64,000 nucleotides of DNA from Paraescarpia echinospica (GCA_020002185.1 CM034538.1:2820773-2884772); one strand, 5' to 3'. Shown: positions 31,157 through 45,284, counted from the first letter of the stretch. Program-made: numbers and translations. The notes: generated by a model from the sequence alone, not told the origin.

Positions 31157-34111
31157 GGTCTTCAAAGTATCAGACGACGACTTGCCTTGTAAAGGATATG
31201 CTGAATCAGGACAGACGTATTCCAAATCTACGTCTGAACAACTTCTCCCAGCGCTAGACAAATTGTCTTCTGAACTGTCAGCAGAAGTAAATTTGTCTCA
31301 GCAATATGCTGTTCGAGCCGCTCTCCGACGTTATTCGGATGTTTTTGTTGAGACTAGTTCCCAGTTGGGTACGACTGGTCTTACAAAGCATAGGGTAGAT
31401 ACTGGCGATGCTTACCCAATCCGCCAACGGGCTCGACACCTTCCGGTGGCTCAGCAAGAGATAGAAGCAAGAGAAGTTCAGTCCATGCTGGATAAGGATA
31501 TCATAGAACCGAGCACTAGTTCATGGTGTAGTCCTTGTAAAGAAGAAAGACGGTACAGTCCGGTTTTGCGTAGATTATCGTCGATTAAATGATGTCACCC
31601 GAAAGGATGCATACCCCCTGCCGTTGATTTCGGATACATTAGATGCTTTGGCTGGCTTTGAGTGGTTTTGTACCCTAGATTTGGTATCTGGTTACTGGCG
31701 AGTGGAACTGGACGAACGAGATAAAGAGAAGACCGCATTCGGTACGCGGCAAGGTCTCTTCCAGTGGAAGGTCATGCCTTTTGGGCTCTGCAATGCCCCG
31801 GCAACATTTGAGCGTTTGATGGAGCTCGTTTTGAGAGGGTTGTGGTGGAAAAGTTGTTTGGTTTATCTTGACGATGTTATCGTCTATGGAAAGAGCTTCG
31901 AAGAGACATTGCACCGCCTCACTACAGTGTGGGACAGATTTCGTGCTGCTGGCTTGACGATGAAAGCCAAGAAGTGTAGGCTATTCCAGACTGAGGTTTC
32001 CTATCTTGGCCACATAGTCTCCAGACACGGGATTGCTTCAGATCCACAAAATGTATCTGCAGTGCGAGACTGGCATCGGCCTACTACGGTAAAAGAAGTT
32101 CGTCGATTTTTAGGCTTAGCATCCTATTATCGGCGCTTTATACCATCGTTTGCTCACATTGCCAGCCCTTTGACGGCCATGACGAGGGCAAAGCGTTCTT
32201 TTACCTGGTCAGATATCAAAGAGAAGGCTTTCCGAGCCCTTCGACAGGCCCTTTGTGAAACGCCTGTTTTGGCATACCTCACTCGAAATTACGAGTTTGT
32301 TTTGTATACCGATGCGAGTGCAGAGGCCACGGGTAGTGTACTTTCACAACGCCAGGCGGGTGGTGAGAAGGTCATTGCCTATTCATCTAAGACCTTCAGT
32401 CGCACGCAGACTCGATACTGCACAACACACAGGGAGTTGTTGGCAGTAGTGACCTTTGTTAAACAATTTCACCACTATCTGTGGGGCCGACCATTCACCA
32501 TTATCACAGATCATGCGTCACTGACATGGTTACTTAATTTTAAAGAACCTGAAGGAATGGTTGCACGATGGCTCGTCACCCTTGGTGCCTATGATTTCCA
32601 GATTGTTCATCGACCAGGAAGCTCGATGGGTAATGCTGATGCACTCTCCCGCAAAGTGTCACGACCATGCAAGCGGTCAGAGTGCAAGGATTGTATTCCA
32701 AATACGTGCAGGGAGCAACAAGCCTTACAGCAGCCCAATTCAAATCACAATGTTGTCCCTGCACTGTCCAATGACGATCTCTTGTTGGGCGAGATTGCTG
32801 AACAAATCGTGGATCCACCCAAAACTTCTTGCAAATCTTGCCAATCTGGTTCCTACAGCCACTTTAATGATTATTCATCATCTCCGGAGAAAGGCGCGGA
32901 AAGCGGAGTATTTGCAGTGCAGTGGGTCCCAGGTGTGACGTTACCGGACATACGTCGCTGGCAAAGCGAAGACGAGAGCATTGATTGTATGCTCCGACAC
33001 AAGGATACCCGCACCCAGAGACCACCCTTTGCACAAATCAGGCCCCAAGATTACATGCCCAAGTGTTTATGGCAACAATGGGACAGGTTGACCATAGTGG
33101 ATGGCATTCTCTATCGTAAGAAGAAAGCCAGTTGTGACACTGAAGAGATAATCCAACTTGTGGTCCCTTTGCCAATGACACGGCGACTTTTCCAGGCGGT
33201 ACACTGCGACCGCCTTGGAGGGCACATGGGTCATAACAAATCACTTGCCTCCCTGCAACGACGTTACTATTGGCCTAGGATGTCAGAGGACGTCAATCGG
33301 TGGCTAACCCTGTGTAGGGACTGTGGACAGCGCAAACCGGCATCGGCTCCACACCGCGCTCCTCTGACTCAGATGGCAGTAGGAGTTCCTTGGGAACGTA
33401 TAGCTATGGACCTTATAGGTCCAATGCCCAACTCGGTAAGAGGAAACCAAATACGTTCTAGTCGTCGAAGATTATTTCACGAAATGGGTTGAAGCCTTCC
33501 CCATACCCGACAAAGAAGCACTCACAGTAGCCGATAAACTAGTCACACAGGTATTCTGTCGATTTGGCGGTCCAAGACAGCTTCATTCCGATCGGGGAAG
33601 GGAATTTGACAATAAAATTCTTCAGGAGGTGTGTCGCATGATGCGAATCGATAAGACGCTAACAACACCTTACCGTCCGCAATCAGACGGATTGGTTGAA
33701 AATTTTAACCGTACCCTCCATGATATGATTTTCACATCTGCCAGGTTACACCCACAAGACTGGGAAGACCATCTTCCATATGCCTTCTGCGCATACCGTG
33801 CTACGATACACACCAGTACTAAGGTGTCCCCATACCGGATGTTGTTGGGTCAAGAGATTGTCCTTCCACTCGATCTACAAATCGAGGAACCCCCCAGGGC
33901 ACATGTCCCACAATGTACAACTCAGTATGGCGAATGGCTTCGTGACGCCATGGAGTTAAGCCACAGCATAGCTCGACGGGAAAGTCGCAAGGCCTCCCTT
34001 CGTCAAAAGACCGCATATGACATGAAGGCGACTCCAGTAAATTTTCGGAAAGGGAGCTGGGTATGGCGTTACAGCACAGCCACAGCTAAGATGAAAGGTG
34101 GAGTCAGATGA
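31110..34111 (+). pseudogene. Gypsy Pol: reverse transcriptase, RNase H, integrase (two frameshifts)
   Basis: Three frames join in order: 31110-31530, about 31530-33455 and about 33455-34111. RT shows [10 protein letters not shown] (about 31565), [13 protein letters not shown] and the catalytic YLDDVIVYG (about 31864). RNase H starts with [10 protein letters not shown] and includes [10 protein letters not shown]. Integrase shows the HHCC zinc domain ([13 protein letters not shown] ... CRDCGQ), then WVEAF, the DRG motif HSDRGREFDN and the PQSDGLVENFN block. Frame breaks lie near 31530 and 33455. The 34158-34505 frame is the C-terminal tail of the same polyprotein. Not functional as it stands. 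Confidence 0.85.
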
Positions 34112-34505
34112 TCTGGTCCATACCTAGTGGTGGGTCGTCCTTCTGGAGCCTTCTGGAATGACTGTTGCGTTACAACGCTCTGCAGGGGACCGAACAATAG
34201 TCGACCACATCGACCATCCAAACGAATATGTGGAGGACAATGATGATCCACTAACCAGTTGGTTGACCAATGATCTACCAATGGACACCGAGGTATGCTC
34301 TCCAGACCCAGGACGCTGGACACAGACTCCAGAGCTTCCTGCTGCCCAACCTCGAGTACAGGCTCCGGATGATCGTACTGTTGGTGACGATAGCGAGGTA
34401 GTCAGCCCCCCGGAAGCGGCTACCGATGATGATAAAAACTTCGGCGTGGCCTACGCACACGTCGCCCACCCACTCTGCTTGATCTATAGGTCAACACATC
34501 GCTGA

Positions 34506-34957
34506 GTACATGCTCGTAATCTTGGGCGAAACAAAGTAAATGTGTTAGTCTTTGAACGAGTGCTAAGACTGATGTATGGCTTTCTCCAGCGATGTCTTTG
34601 TGGGTGACATGATGGATATGCAGATTTCTGTTAGCAATTGCACGCAGTCTGACATCACTCGCCAACAGTGAAGAAAGCTACTCACGCCATAGTTTGGTCG
34701 CCTCAGTGTTTTGAAAGAATCTGTTGCACTCAAACATGGTAAAATTATAATGCAGTAACCGTGCTCTGCTTCGTCAGTTCCACATTTGAAACACATTCGC
34801 CTGCGGAATACCGTGTTATTGGTTTCCAGGCAGACAGTAACCTATGTATAAATTTTTTTGGTACATTACTGTCGTGTGTAAGCTTGGTTGACAGTGCCAT
34901 GCCAAATATGGTGTGGATGTACTTGTTTTTTTTTAATATTGTTCTATGCCATGTATT
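34506..34957. other. Non-coding stretch between Gypsy and LINE fragments
   Basis: No LTR, gene or other repeat recognised. A homologue of the 5' LTR was specifically looked for and not found. Confidence 0.45.
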
Positions 34958-36208
34958 TTAGCACATTCTTTTAGGAGTATTTCATAAGTAAGATCCCTCA
35001 GTTTTGGTACCATTTTAGTTGCTCTCCTTTGTACTCTTTCTAACATATCTATGCCCTTCTTGCGATATGGTGTCCACAATTTAGAATATTGTATACAATA
35101 TTCTAAATGAGGCCTCACTATTGTTTTGTACAGCAGTATGTTTTCCTTATACGCTATAGTTCGCCTATTTAATCCAAGGATTTGATTTCCCCTTGAAGCT
35201 GCAATTCCGCACTGCTCTTAAACCTTCATATCAGCACTAATGGTTAACATTGTATATTCTACATCTTCGTTCTCATGTCCTGTGTGGAGGCATTTACATT
35301 TCCCAAAATTTTACAGCATTTGCCACTTTTCAGACTATTTGATCAACCTGTCCTTCTAAACACTTTTGTATCATCCGCAAATTTCAATACCTTGCTTGTT
35401 ATTTCATCATCCAAATCGTTGATATATATTAATAATAATATAGGACCTAGTACTGATCCCTGTGGTAACCCACTCAATATCGATTTCCAGTTTGAAACCT
35501 CCCCATCAACTACTACACGCTATCTTCTGTCAATCAGCCATTTTTTAATCCAGTTTATTATACCAATTCCTATGCCATGTGCCTTTAGTTTAAGCAGTAA
35601 TCTTTGATGTGGTACTTTGTCGAAAGCTTTTTGAAAATCTAAGTAGACGATATCTACTGGTGATCCCTCATCTACCCACTTAGTGATGTCTTCAAAATAC
35701 AACATATTTGTTAAACATGACCTCGCTTTTAAAAACCCATGTTGAGATGGGTTTATCAAGTTATGTTTAACAAGAAAATCCGCCATGTGATCTTTAATTA
35801 GTCTTTCTAATAATTTGCAAATCACTGATGTTAAACTCACTGGTCTATAGTTCTCTGAATTGTTTCTCGAACCTTTTTTAAATAACGGTATAATGTTTGC
35901 CTCTTCCCATTCTAAAGGAACCATTCCCTCTTCTAATGACAAATTGAAAACTGTTGCAAGCGGTACGCTAATTTGTTCTACAATTTCCAATAGTAGTTTG
36001 GGTGGAATCCCATCCACTCCAGGTGATTTATTATCCTTCATAGCCCTTATTTTCTTAGCTACCATTTCCGGGGTTACAATTAACTGTCCTAAATAGTCTG
36101 AACCTGCTCCCTTGAACTTAGCCTCTGGTACTGGCAATGAACTGATATCTTCCCTGGTAAACACTGAACTAAAATACTAATTCTGGTCTTTTGCCATTAA
36201 GAATCATG
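34958..36208 (-). mobile_element. CR1-like LINE fragment, minus strand
   Basis: Homologous to parts of 51000-52310, with internal deletions and no 3' hairpin. The longest frame (35520-36164 minus, 214 codons) contains KSPGVDGIPPKLL, ENYRPVSLTSVICKLLERL and VYLDFQKAFDKVPHQ, which are RT motifs of the CR1/L2/jockey group. The catalytic FADD block lies in a broken part near 35400-35470. Confidence 0.85.
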
Positions 36209-36439
36209 GGATAGAACAGCAAGGAGTGCCCTAGATAGAGGGGACTAGCGGGTTCTCGTGTGGGCCTTTTTATGCCACATTAAGGAACGAAGAGGATTAG
36301 TAAAACGTTTCTACGACGTGTCTTATATTGACTGTAAATTCAGTCTCATTTAAGAGATGCCGACTTTCCGGCAATCAAAATCTGTATAAATATTTTCTGT
36401 CATTGCTGATTGCGTGGGATTGGTGAAAGATGTAATAAA
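36209..36439. other. Non-coding flank
   Basis: No feature seen. Confidence 0.4.
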
Positions 36440-36900
<461 letters not shown>

Positions 36901-37568
36901 GTAAGCATGTAAAACAAGTAGCAGTTCCAGTGTAAAACAGAATTGAGATATACTTTAAAACGGACGCAATATAAACATGTTTCACGGTTGATAACCGACG
37001 CGCGACGCCGACAAAGATAACGTTAAACGGTGTCTTTGCCTTTGTAATATCAAACAATACTGTTTTACTGCTCGTAATTGCCGATACTGTTGAAGCCAAA
37101 ATTATTACATAACATTCATTTTTCAGGACAAGTCGTCTTGTTACCTCTATCAAAGTCCAATAGAGTGCGGAAAACGTTTCTATAGGCTAGAGCCAGATGA
37201 GACGGCAAAAGAAATATGAAACGTTACGGAAGCCACGTTTCTGCTGCTCGTAGCTGTTGGTTCGATTGCAGCCAGACATGATTGATTAATATTTGGTTTT
37301 ATGGAAAATCGTTTTTGTTCTGCCATAAGCATAATTCTTAATATAGCGTGAAAACCCTTTATCTAGACTAGAACCAGACGAGACGGCAAAGGAAGCGGCC
37401 GCAAGAAACAGTATAGTTGTCGTTGTTGTTTGAATCGGACGGATGTTCGACAACTAAAATCAATATCAGCCTTCGTAATGAATTCCATTTCCAGGCGATG
37501 GTGATGGCGATTCCGAAATTGTGTTTGACGTTTGCATCTGTTCAATCGAGCGTTCCTTGTGTAGGGCA
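36901..37568. other. Non-coding with a short direct repeat
   Basis: The block CCAGATGAGACGGCAAAAGAA near 37192 recurs as CCAGACGAGACGGCAAAGGAA near 37374, each following a similar run (CTA-GA-CTAGAGCC type). No gene is recognised. Confidence 0.45.
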
Positions 37569-37699
37569 ACTAAAGGCGACGATACACGTTACCAGACAAT
37601 CGCACCGAGTGACTCGTACGAGTGACTCGGCCGAGTCAATCGATACGATTGAATCGTACAAATAAACACACGTTACGATCGACTGTATTCCATCGGCGA

Positions 37700-39493
37700 T
37701 CGGGCTAGTGCGGTGGTACTGGTAGAGGTAGTGGTTGGTTTGATAGTTTGTGTAACTTCTTGGGGTGATGCTGTAACATCCCTTACGGGCATAATTATCA
37801 TTAATTGTTTTGATGTGTCATACATACTATTTTATGGTAGCGAAAGCTGGGAACAATGCAAACAAGTAAGTGATTTTACAAAGTAAAGAGAATCGACCAT
37901 ATATATACAGTATATATATATATATATATATGTATGATTATATTCGCAATTGCTGGTCCACATGTAGATGACATCTTTGTTATTTCTTTGAACAATGCGT
38001 ATATATATCTATACATATTTGATGTTGGTTCATTATTAATGCATTGAATTTTTATTTTTCCAACTATAGTACAAACTAATAAGACAACACTATGATGCAT
38101 CACATATTTTATTACACAATAAATGCACTTACAGTAAACTGTTTTAAAGCAATGCTCAATAGATGCCGTACCTTCAAATATTGGGTGTAGGACAACACCA
38201 TATTAAAAGTGAAACCACCACAACAAGGAGGCACATCATACATATTTGTCTCAGGAATAAATGTCTCAGGAGGGTTACAGTTTGATGATCAAATTATATT
38301 TGTTATTGTATTCTAATATGGGTAATAGAATGCAAACCTCTCTTTATGGTCACCTCAGTAACACAGCCTCCTTTCAATTATGGTTTTCCTAGGAGAGGCC
38401 CAAACTATTTATGTGGCCACACTGCAATTACTGGGCACACGATGACTATTCCTACACAAAGTGTAGTTAATAATAGTAAAACAAATAGTCACAATACATA
38501 AAGCATTTAGGAATAATGTGTAAAACATAGTTACAATATTTGAAAATGTGAAATAAAATATTAATGTAAATGGCAAATAATAAAGGAGACAAATTCCTCT
38601 TGATGCACAACATATCACAGAATGAAGTATCACATGGACTGACCAAGTTTTACACATGAACTGACACTTTCATACATCCTTCAACACATTACCAATGACA
38701 ATGAATATAGTTTAGTTTGGTCAATACGTACAAGAACCAATAGTAAAATAATACACATCATAAATTATATATTGAGACTTAATATATGTACATCAGCGTG
38801 AATATGTTTAACGTGTAATTTGTTAACAAATGAAAACAACTAAATAACATAATAGTTTATATTTACATTTTATAGAAAAGAAACTTAGTTGATACGATGT
38901 TACTGTACTGACCAGGGAGACTCTTACTAAGACCGCAAGGTCGCTATCGTAAGAACCACCCTTACATATTACAACGTTAGATTTATCAATAATTCATTGA
39001 TTAATTAATACAACAGTTAAATTCAAGGCTGATATTCATCGTTCTTATGGCAAACTAAGAGAAAGAAACGAAGAACAGAAAGAGGGTTTGCACGTACGTA
39101 TAAGTATGTATGTGTGTACATACGGATATAAAATAGAATAAACATAATATATTAGGCAACTGGTGCAACAATATAATATAGTCTAACACATTCACATATA
39201 TGCGGTATATATATATATATATGTATGTATATGTGTATATCTTGCAGTTATCCATATATTCACATATATCTTTGGGAGTTTTGTACACATCAAGTGCACA
39301 GTAAGTACCGGGTTTTCTATGAGACAAATGCCAATACAATTGAAAGAGATTACTAATACATTATGATAGCAGACACAGCATATCTTACATGTATAAGGTG
39401 TATAATGATATCTTACATGTAAGAAGACGGGGAAACAAATCAGACAAGTTTTTTTTTTTTTTTAAAAGAAGTACATTTTAAGTGTAGTTTTAT
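37700..39493. other. AT-rich non-coding stretch
   Basis: TA runs near 37905-37932 and 39205-39225. No gene recognised. Confidence 0.45.
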
Positions 39494-40570
39494 TTAACTC
39501 GAATGTACACATGTATAACAGTGCCTGATTCGGCAAGTTGAGCTGTAGTTTGAAATTAAATAGTTTTTTGTATATTCGCTGAAGCCTTTGAGAGAGAGGG
39601 TGTGGATTTTGTCCGCGATTAAGTTGGGAGTATCATTATATACTCGAGCGATGCTATGTCTGATGCTTTTATTTGCAAGGTCACTGTTCGTACTTTCTGT
39701 GTGGATACTCTCCTGACTTCTGGTACTGTATGTGTGTACGTCAGAGTTAAGTCTTATGGTTATATTTTGTAGATACTCAGGAAGGTTTCTATTTACGTAT
39801 GTGTGATAAAATGTTAATTGTTGTAATTTAACGATGTCTTCAACTTTTACGAGTTTTAGACTTTTGAACAAAGGGTCAGTATGTGCGTTATTTTTACTGT
39901 TTGTAATCATTCATATTGCTCTCTTTTGTAGTTTTGTTACTTTATTGAGTTGGGATCCCCATACAAGTATACATTAAGTTATGTGGGGGAGAGTTAGTGA
40001 ATTGTATAGTTTTAATAATATATATTGAGGAATGAACCATCTCAACTTATTTATAATTCCAATTGTGCGAGATATTTTGGAAGCTATTTTATCGATGTAG
40101 CTGTTTCACTTAAGATGTTTGTTTATAGTTAAACCTAGGAAGTTGAAATTATCTGCGCACTCGACTGGTGTGTTGTCTATCTTTAAGGATAATCTTGGGA
40201 TTTTCTTTTGTGGAGAATGGAATAACATGTATTTAGATTGTTTAATGTTTAATGATAGTTTGTTAACTATTAACCACGCATTTATTTTGTCTAACTCAAT
40301 ATTGATTTCTTGGAAATTGTCATGTATGTTAAAGGATTCCAATGTACTTGTTAATACTGAATCATCTGCATATAGTAGTAGTTTAAAAACTGTGCTAGCG
40401 TTTGTAATGTCATTCAAGTAAATCAGAAATAAGAGAGGACCTAGAATGGATCCTTGAGGCACTCCAGTGGTGATGGGAAGTATATCAGATTTAGTGCCTT
40501 CAAATTCGACATATTGTTTTCTTCCAGTTAGATAACTACGCAGAAGTGTGTTTCCATTTCCATTAATTCC
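39494..40570 (-). pseudogene. LINE ORF2 3' half, minus strand
   Basis: Frames at 40462-40106 and 39910-39494 (minus) contain MPQGSILGPLLFLIYLND, then LLYADDSVL (catalytic ADD), FLGLTINKHLK and a C-terminal region ending in a Cys-containing tail. This is the RT palm-to-thumb part of a jockey/CR1-like LINE. The two frames are separated by a degraded stretch, and the 5' half is absent. Confidence 0.8.
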
Positions 40571-41502
40571 ATATTATGATAATTTGTTTAATAGTTAGTT
40601 TACTACCAGGTAGTCTGCACCAAAGTGGTAGGAACAATGGACTCCCACCATGACTGTTATAATGGAATAGGACGCCTAATATAACGAACATCCGCTTAGT
40701 TAAGAGGAACCACTATGAAACACCCATTCTGGCTTGAACTATAATGTACAATCATTGGCACAAGGAACATTTTATATATATATATATATATTATATATAT
40801 ATACACGTTCCAGTGTGATCCTTATCACGAGAATTCATACAGTAGCAATTTAATATTACAAAGTCATGTTAACTTAATGCTAGAAACGTTTACAGAAACA
40901 TACATAATCCACAGCTTCAAAAATAATGTTACATTATTTTATTTTTAACATAGCATCGCCTAATAATATATTTCAAATTTGCCACAATACATAACTAACT
41001 GTTCACAGTAAAATAAATCCCTTTCTAGTACCAGTTTTTTCAAATCAACAACGTTTGACTGGATGGTGACAGCCAACCAGGTTTATTATTAGAAATTGTA
41101 GCTGCCAATTCAACATAAACTTTCACTGAAGCTGGCTAACGGAAGAGAAAAAATACTCAATACCAAGTCCAAGGCCCACCAGCACAAACGATAGTCAATA
41201 GGGCTATAATTTAGTACAAAGTCGAATGTCAAACACGAAAATGACGTTATTAAAAATGCCATTGCAGCCGCTTCAACATTTTAAAAGGAGTAAATTATAG
41301 TGTAATGTCATGGTTGATACAAGTTTTATACAGTGTTGGCACTTGCAAGTTGCAGCGATAATAAACAATACAAAGAAAGGAAATGCACAGCCCAGCCCCA
41401 GGACAATGACATGTCAATCATCAATGTTATGAATGTATTTCAGACGAGCACTGCTTTGCAGAATAAAAATGCATATTTCACTTCACGTTGACACTTATTA
41501 AT
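40571..41502. other. Non-coding stretch left of the second Gypsy element
   Basis: A TA run at about 40765-40803. No gene recognised. Confidence 0.45.
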
Positions 41503-41507
41503 ACAAC
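41503..41507. repeat. 5-bp target site duplication ACAAC (left)
   Basis: ACAAC directly precedes the 5' LTR and is repeated directly after the 3' LTR at 45584-45588. Confidence 0.8.
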
Positions 41508-41698
41508 TGTATCGAGATCGTAATTATCGAGATTGTAATTATATCGATTCGATTAGATACGCCTGGAGAAACTAGGTCAGTGGGACCAATCCGGCGTGGA
41601 TCAACCGGCGAGGTATTTGTAAGATTACTGAGATGTAAAACCCTAATAAAACCGAACCCAATCAAGGCATAACAATTGTCCGTTATGCTAGACATACA
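41508..41698 (+). repeat. 5' LTR of the second Gypsy element
   Basis: 191 bases from TGTATCGAGATCG to GCTAGACATACA. It differs from the 3' LTR at about three positions near 41629-41641. Confidence 0.93.
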
Positions 41699-41713
41699 TG
41701 GTGTCAGACGAGC
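41699..41713 (+). other. Primer binding site
   Basis: TGGTGTCAGACGAGC starts at the base after the LTR and ends just before the Gag ATG (41714). Position and the TGG start fit a tRNA primer site. Confidence 0.65.
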
Positions 41714-42889
41714 ATGAACAATTTGATCATGGCAGAAGGTTTAAGGCCGCCGGGACATTTTTCGTGCGCCGCAAGCAATACCGCCAACGGCGACGCGAGC
41801 ATGACAAAATTGTGGGTAAGGTGGCTCGAGCAATTCGACTACTATATGCGAGCGACCGAGAAAAATAAGAAGAGTGAGAATATACAAGTGGCTACGTTGT
41901 TAACTCTCCTCGGTCCTGAGTGCATGGACGTTTTTAGAACGTTCACACTTGATCCACCGGCAGACAAAGATAAAATTGCAGCTGTGAAGCTACAGTTCAG
42001 CAACTACTTCACACCGAGAGTGAATGAAACGTACGAAAGGTACACATTCTTGCACCGTAAGCAGAACAGAGGTGAAACATTTGACGCAATCCTGACAGAT
42101 TTGCTAAATCTAGCAAGCACATGTAACTATGTGCCTGAGGAAAGAGAGAAGATAATCCGCGATCAAATCGTCATAGGTCTCTATTCAGACACTGTGAGAC
42201 AGAAATTGCTCTACGAAGGAACACTAACGATGGCAAATGCGGTAGCTATATGCAGGAACAACGAAATCACCGACAAATACACTGAAAACATGCGTGCAGA
42301 TACGAGTGCTGACTCAGTGTATCAGGCTGCCGAAAGTCAGAGAAAACCCAAAGCTAATTTTGGTAAGAGAGACTTTTCCAGACGAGAATTTAGAACTCCA
42401 CAGACTCAAACGACATGTCACAACTGTGGTAAACAACATGCTCCCAACAAGTGCCCTGCTTACTACCAGACGTGCAGGAAGTATTCAAAGAAGGGACATT
42501 TTGCAGCTATGTGTAGATCATCGAGAATAGCAGAAGTTTCTCAACAGCATCCAACGACAGATGACACAATGTGGCTGGGCTCGATTGACAACGACAAAAC
42601 TGAACCTCCATGGACTGTCGATGTACAAATGAACAACACGGTTGTCAATTTCAAAATTGACACCGGTGCAGATGTTTCGATCGTCAGTGAACACAGCTAC
42701 TTGCAGTTGATTCCCATTCCGAGACTCAAGAAAACTACGAAAACTCTTCGCAGCCCAGGTGGCAACCTCAACTGTCGAGGATACTTCGAAACAACGTTGA
42801 CAGTGAAGGACAAATCGTGTGTGTGTGACGTGTTTGTTATCGTAGGTCCGGCTGTTCAGCGCAACCAAGCCGGTAAAGACTGTGCTTGA
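41714..42889 (+). pseudogene. Gypsy Gag-protease
   Basis: A 391-codon frame from ATG 41714. Gag region: WLEQFDYYMRATEKN near residue 35. Nucleocapsid: one intact zinc knuckle CHNCGKQHAPNKC, and a second with Tyr replacing a Cys (CRKYSKKGHFAAMC). Protease: FKIDTGADVSIVSEH near residue 315 holds the catalytic DTG. The frame ends shortly after the protease in a sequence that shifts away from the pol frame. The segment that normally links protease to RT in this family seems to be missing. Confidence 0.82.
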
Positions 42890-45284
42890 CCCAGATGCAC
42901 AACCGTACAACGTGGTGGCACCACGCAGAGTACCAATACCTCTACTACCAAAGGTAGAAGCTGAACTCGTTCGCATGGAGAGTGAAGGAGTAATCAGAAA
43001 GATCACTGAGCCAAGTGAATGGTGCGCGCCAATTGTGGTGGTTCCAAAGAAAGAGGGAGTGCGAATCTGTGTCGACTTGCGGAACTTGAACAACAGTGTT
43101 AAGAGGGAACACTTCACAATTCCCACCATTGAAGACACGACGCATAAACTGCGCGAAGGCACAATCTTCAGTCGCCTAGACGCCAGCAGCGGCTTCTGGC
43201 AAATACCTTTAGACGAGGAAAACCAGAAGCTGACCACCTTCATTACGCCAGGGTGTGGTAGATACTGTTTTCAGAAACTGCCGTTTGGGATCTCATTAGC
43301 GCCTGAAATCTTTCAGCGCAAAATGCAGGAAATGTTGGAAGGCTTGGACGGTGTACTAGTGTACATGGACGATATACTGGTCTATGGCGCGACCATGGAA
43401 GAACACGACAAGAGACTCGACAGTGTTCTGAACAGGATCTCGGCGGCAGGGTTGAAACTGAATAGAAAGAAATGCGAATTCAAAGAAAGTGAGATGATCT
43501 TTCTGGGACATAAGATATCCAAGCATGGCATGCTACCTGATAGTGCGAAAATTGCCGCTATTGTTGAGATGCCTGTTCCAACATGCGTTACTGAACTGAG
43601 GAGATTCCTGGGAATGACAAATTACCTGGGCCGATATGCACCGAACCTCAGCACCGTGCTACATCCACTCAACGAACTACTAAAGATGGACACTGAGTGG
43701 AACTGGAGTGTTGCTCAGCAGCAAGCGTTTGACAAAAGCAAGGAACTGATTGCAGATGCTCCATGTCTAACGTTCTACGACCCAAAGAAGCCAACTACTG
43801 TTAGTGCCGATGCAAGCAGTTACGGCATTGGTGGTGTCCTGCTCCAGCAAACGGAAGATTTGCAGTGGAAGCCAGTCGCATTCTGTTCACGAACACTCAC
43901 AGAGAGTGAGAAGCGTTATGCTCAGATCGAGAAAGAATGCTTAGCAGTGGTCTGGGCTTGTGAACGGTTTGACTGCTATCTGCGTGGACTACTAAGAGTG
44001 GTAGTGTTGACTGACCACAAACGACTGATACCGATCATCAACAAGAAGGATCTTGACAGAAGCTCACTCAGATGCCAGCGAGTGCTGATGCGGCTAATGA
44101 AGTACAGTGTGACAGCCGAACACAGAGCCGGAAAGACGCTCATTGTGGCAGACGCTCTTTCACGGGCTCCAGTCAACAAACACGGGCCAGAAGTTGCAAG
44201 CTTACAAGCAGATGTAACGGAATATGTGGCTTCCGTCGAGAGTAGCTGGCCTGCTACAAATCGCAAACTGGAGGACATTCGGAGAGCTACTGAAGAAGAT
44301 GCAGAGCTCCAACAGGTACTGAAATACATCCGAGACGGTTGGCCATCTAGCATCCCTGACAATGTTGCGTCATATGCTATAGCGAAAGAACAATTGAGTG
44401 TTCATGCTGGACTGATCGTGTTCGAGAATCGTATCGTGATGCCGCGATCGTTACGAGAAGACACGCTGAAGAAACTTCATGAAGGGCACCTAGGATTGCA
44501 GAAATGCAGAGAACGTGCAAAGTTGGCAGTGTGGTGGCCCAATATCGGACAGCAACTACAGCAAATGATCATCAATTGCGAATACTGCCAGGAGAACAAG
44601 CCTAAGCAGAAGCACGAGCCTCTCATGCCAACTCAACTACCACTGCGGCCATGGCAAAAGGTAGCCTGTGACCTGTGTGATCTAGATGGAAAGAGTTATT
44701 TAATCATCGTTGATTATTACTCGCGGTATCTTGAGATCATACCACTCACAAGTATCACCAGTGCGATGGTGATCGGCAAACTGAAGATGACATTCGCACG
44801 ACTTGGCATACCAGATGATTTGACCAGTGATAACGGAACACAGTTCAGCTCATATGAGTTCAGCAGGTTCGCATGTGAGTACGGTTTCAAGCACAACACG
44901 ACAAGTCCGCATTTTCCACAAGCAAATGGGGAAGCAGAGCGTGCTGTGAGAACCGCCAAATCCAAAGCGGATGGACTAAGATCATATTATGTGCAAACGC
45001 CCCATGGACAATATCGACGTAACCGACAACACATAATGCCCATCCCGAACATCACGTCGGATACTAGTGTTACGAATGGTACAGCTGGTCAGACGGGCCG
45101 GACTCCATCAACAGTCGACTCGCCGGCTACACCAGATCGACAACTTGCTACACAAACAGATGCACCGTCATCTGACTGTGACAATCCAGGTGTGACTACA
45201 CCAAACACTGACACACGTGACAGTCTACGTATGACCCGATCAAGACGTGTAGTTGTGACTCCAGTTCGTTACAGGCAGTCATAG
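42882..45284 (+). pseudogene. Gypsy Pol: RT, RNase H, integrase (integrase internally deleted)
   Basis: An 800-codon frame overlapping the end of gag-protease by eight bases. RT: VPKKEGVRICVDLRNLN, LPFGISLAPEIFQ and the catalytic YMDDILVYG (about 43360). RNase H: SADASSYGIGGVLLQQ to LTDHKRLIPI. Integrase: zinc domain HEGHLGLQKCRERA ... CEYCQENK and core motifs [29 protein letters not shown] and NGEAERAV, so the DDE residues are present. Right after the Glu helix the frame jumps to a Thr/Ser-rich C-terminus (about 44980), and the rest of the integrase core and C-terminal domain is lost. No frameshift is seen inside this frame. Confidence 0.88.

Larger units (their letters stand above)
29116..34505 (+). 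mobile_element. Ty3/Gypsy retrotransposon, 3' LTR absent
   Basis: It contains a 5' LTR, primer binding site, gag, protease, reverse transcriptase, RNase H and integrase in Gypsy order. No sequence matching the 5' LTR was found downstream, so the 3' end is truncated near 34.5 kb. Frame breaks in pol make it non-functional. Confidence 0.85.
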
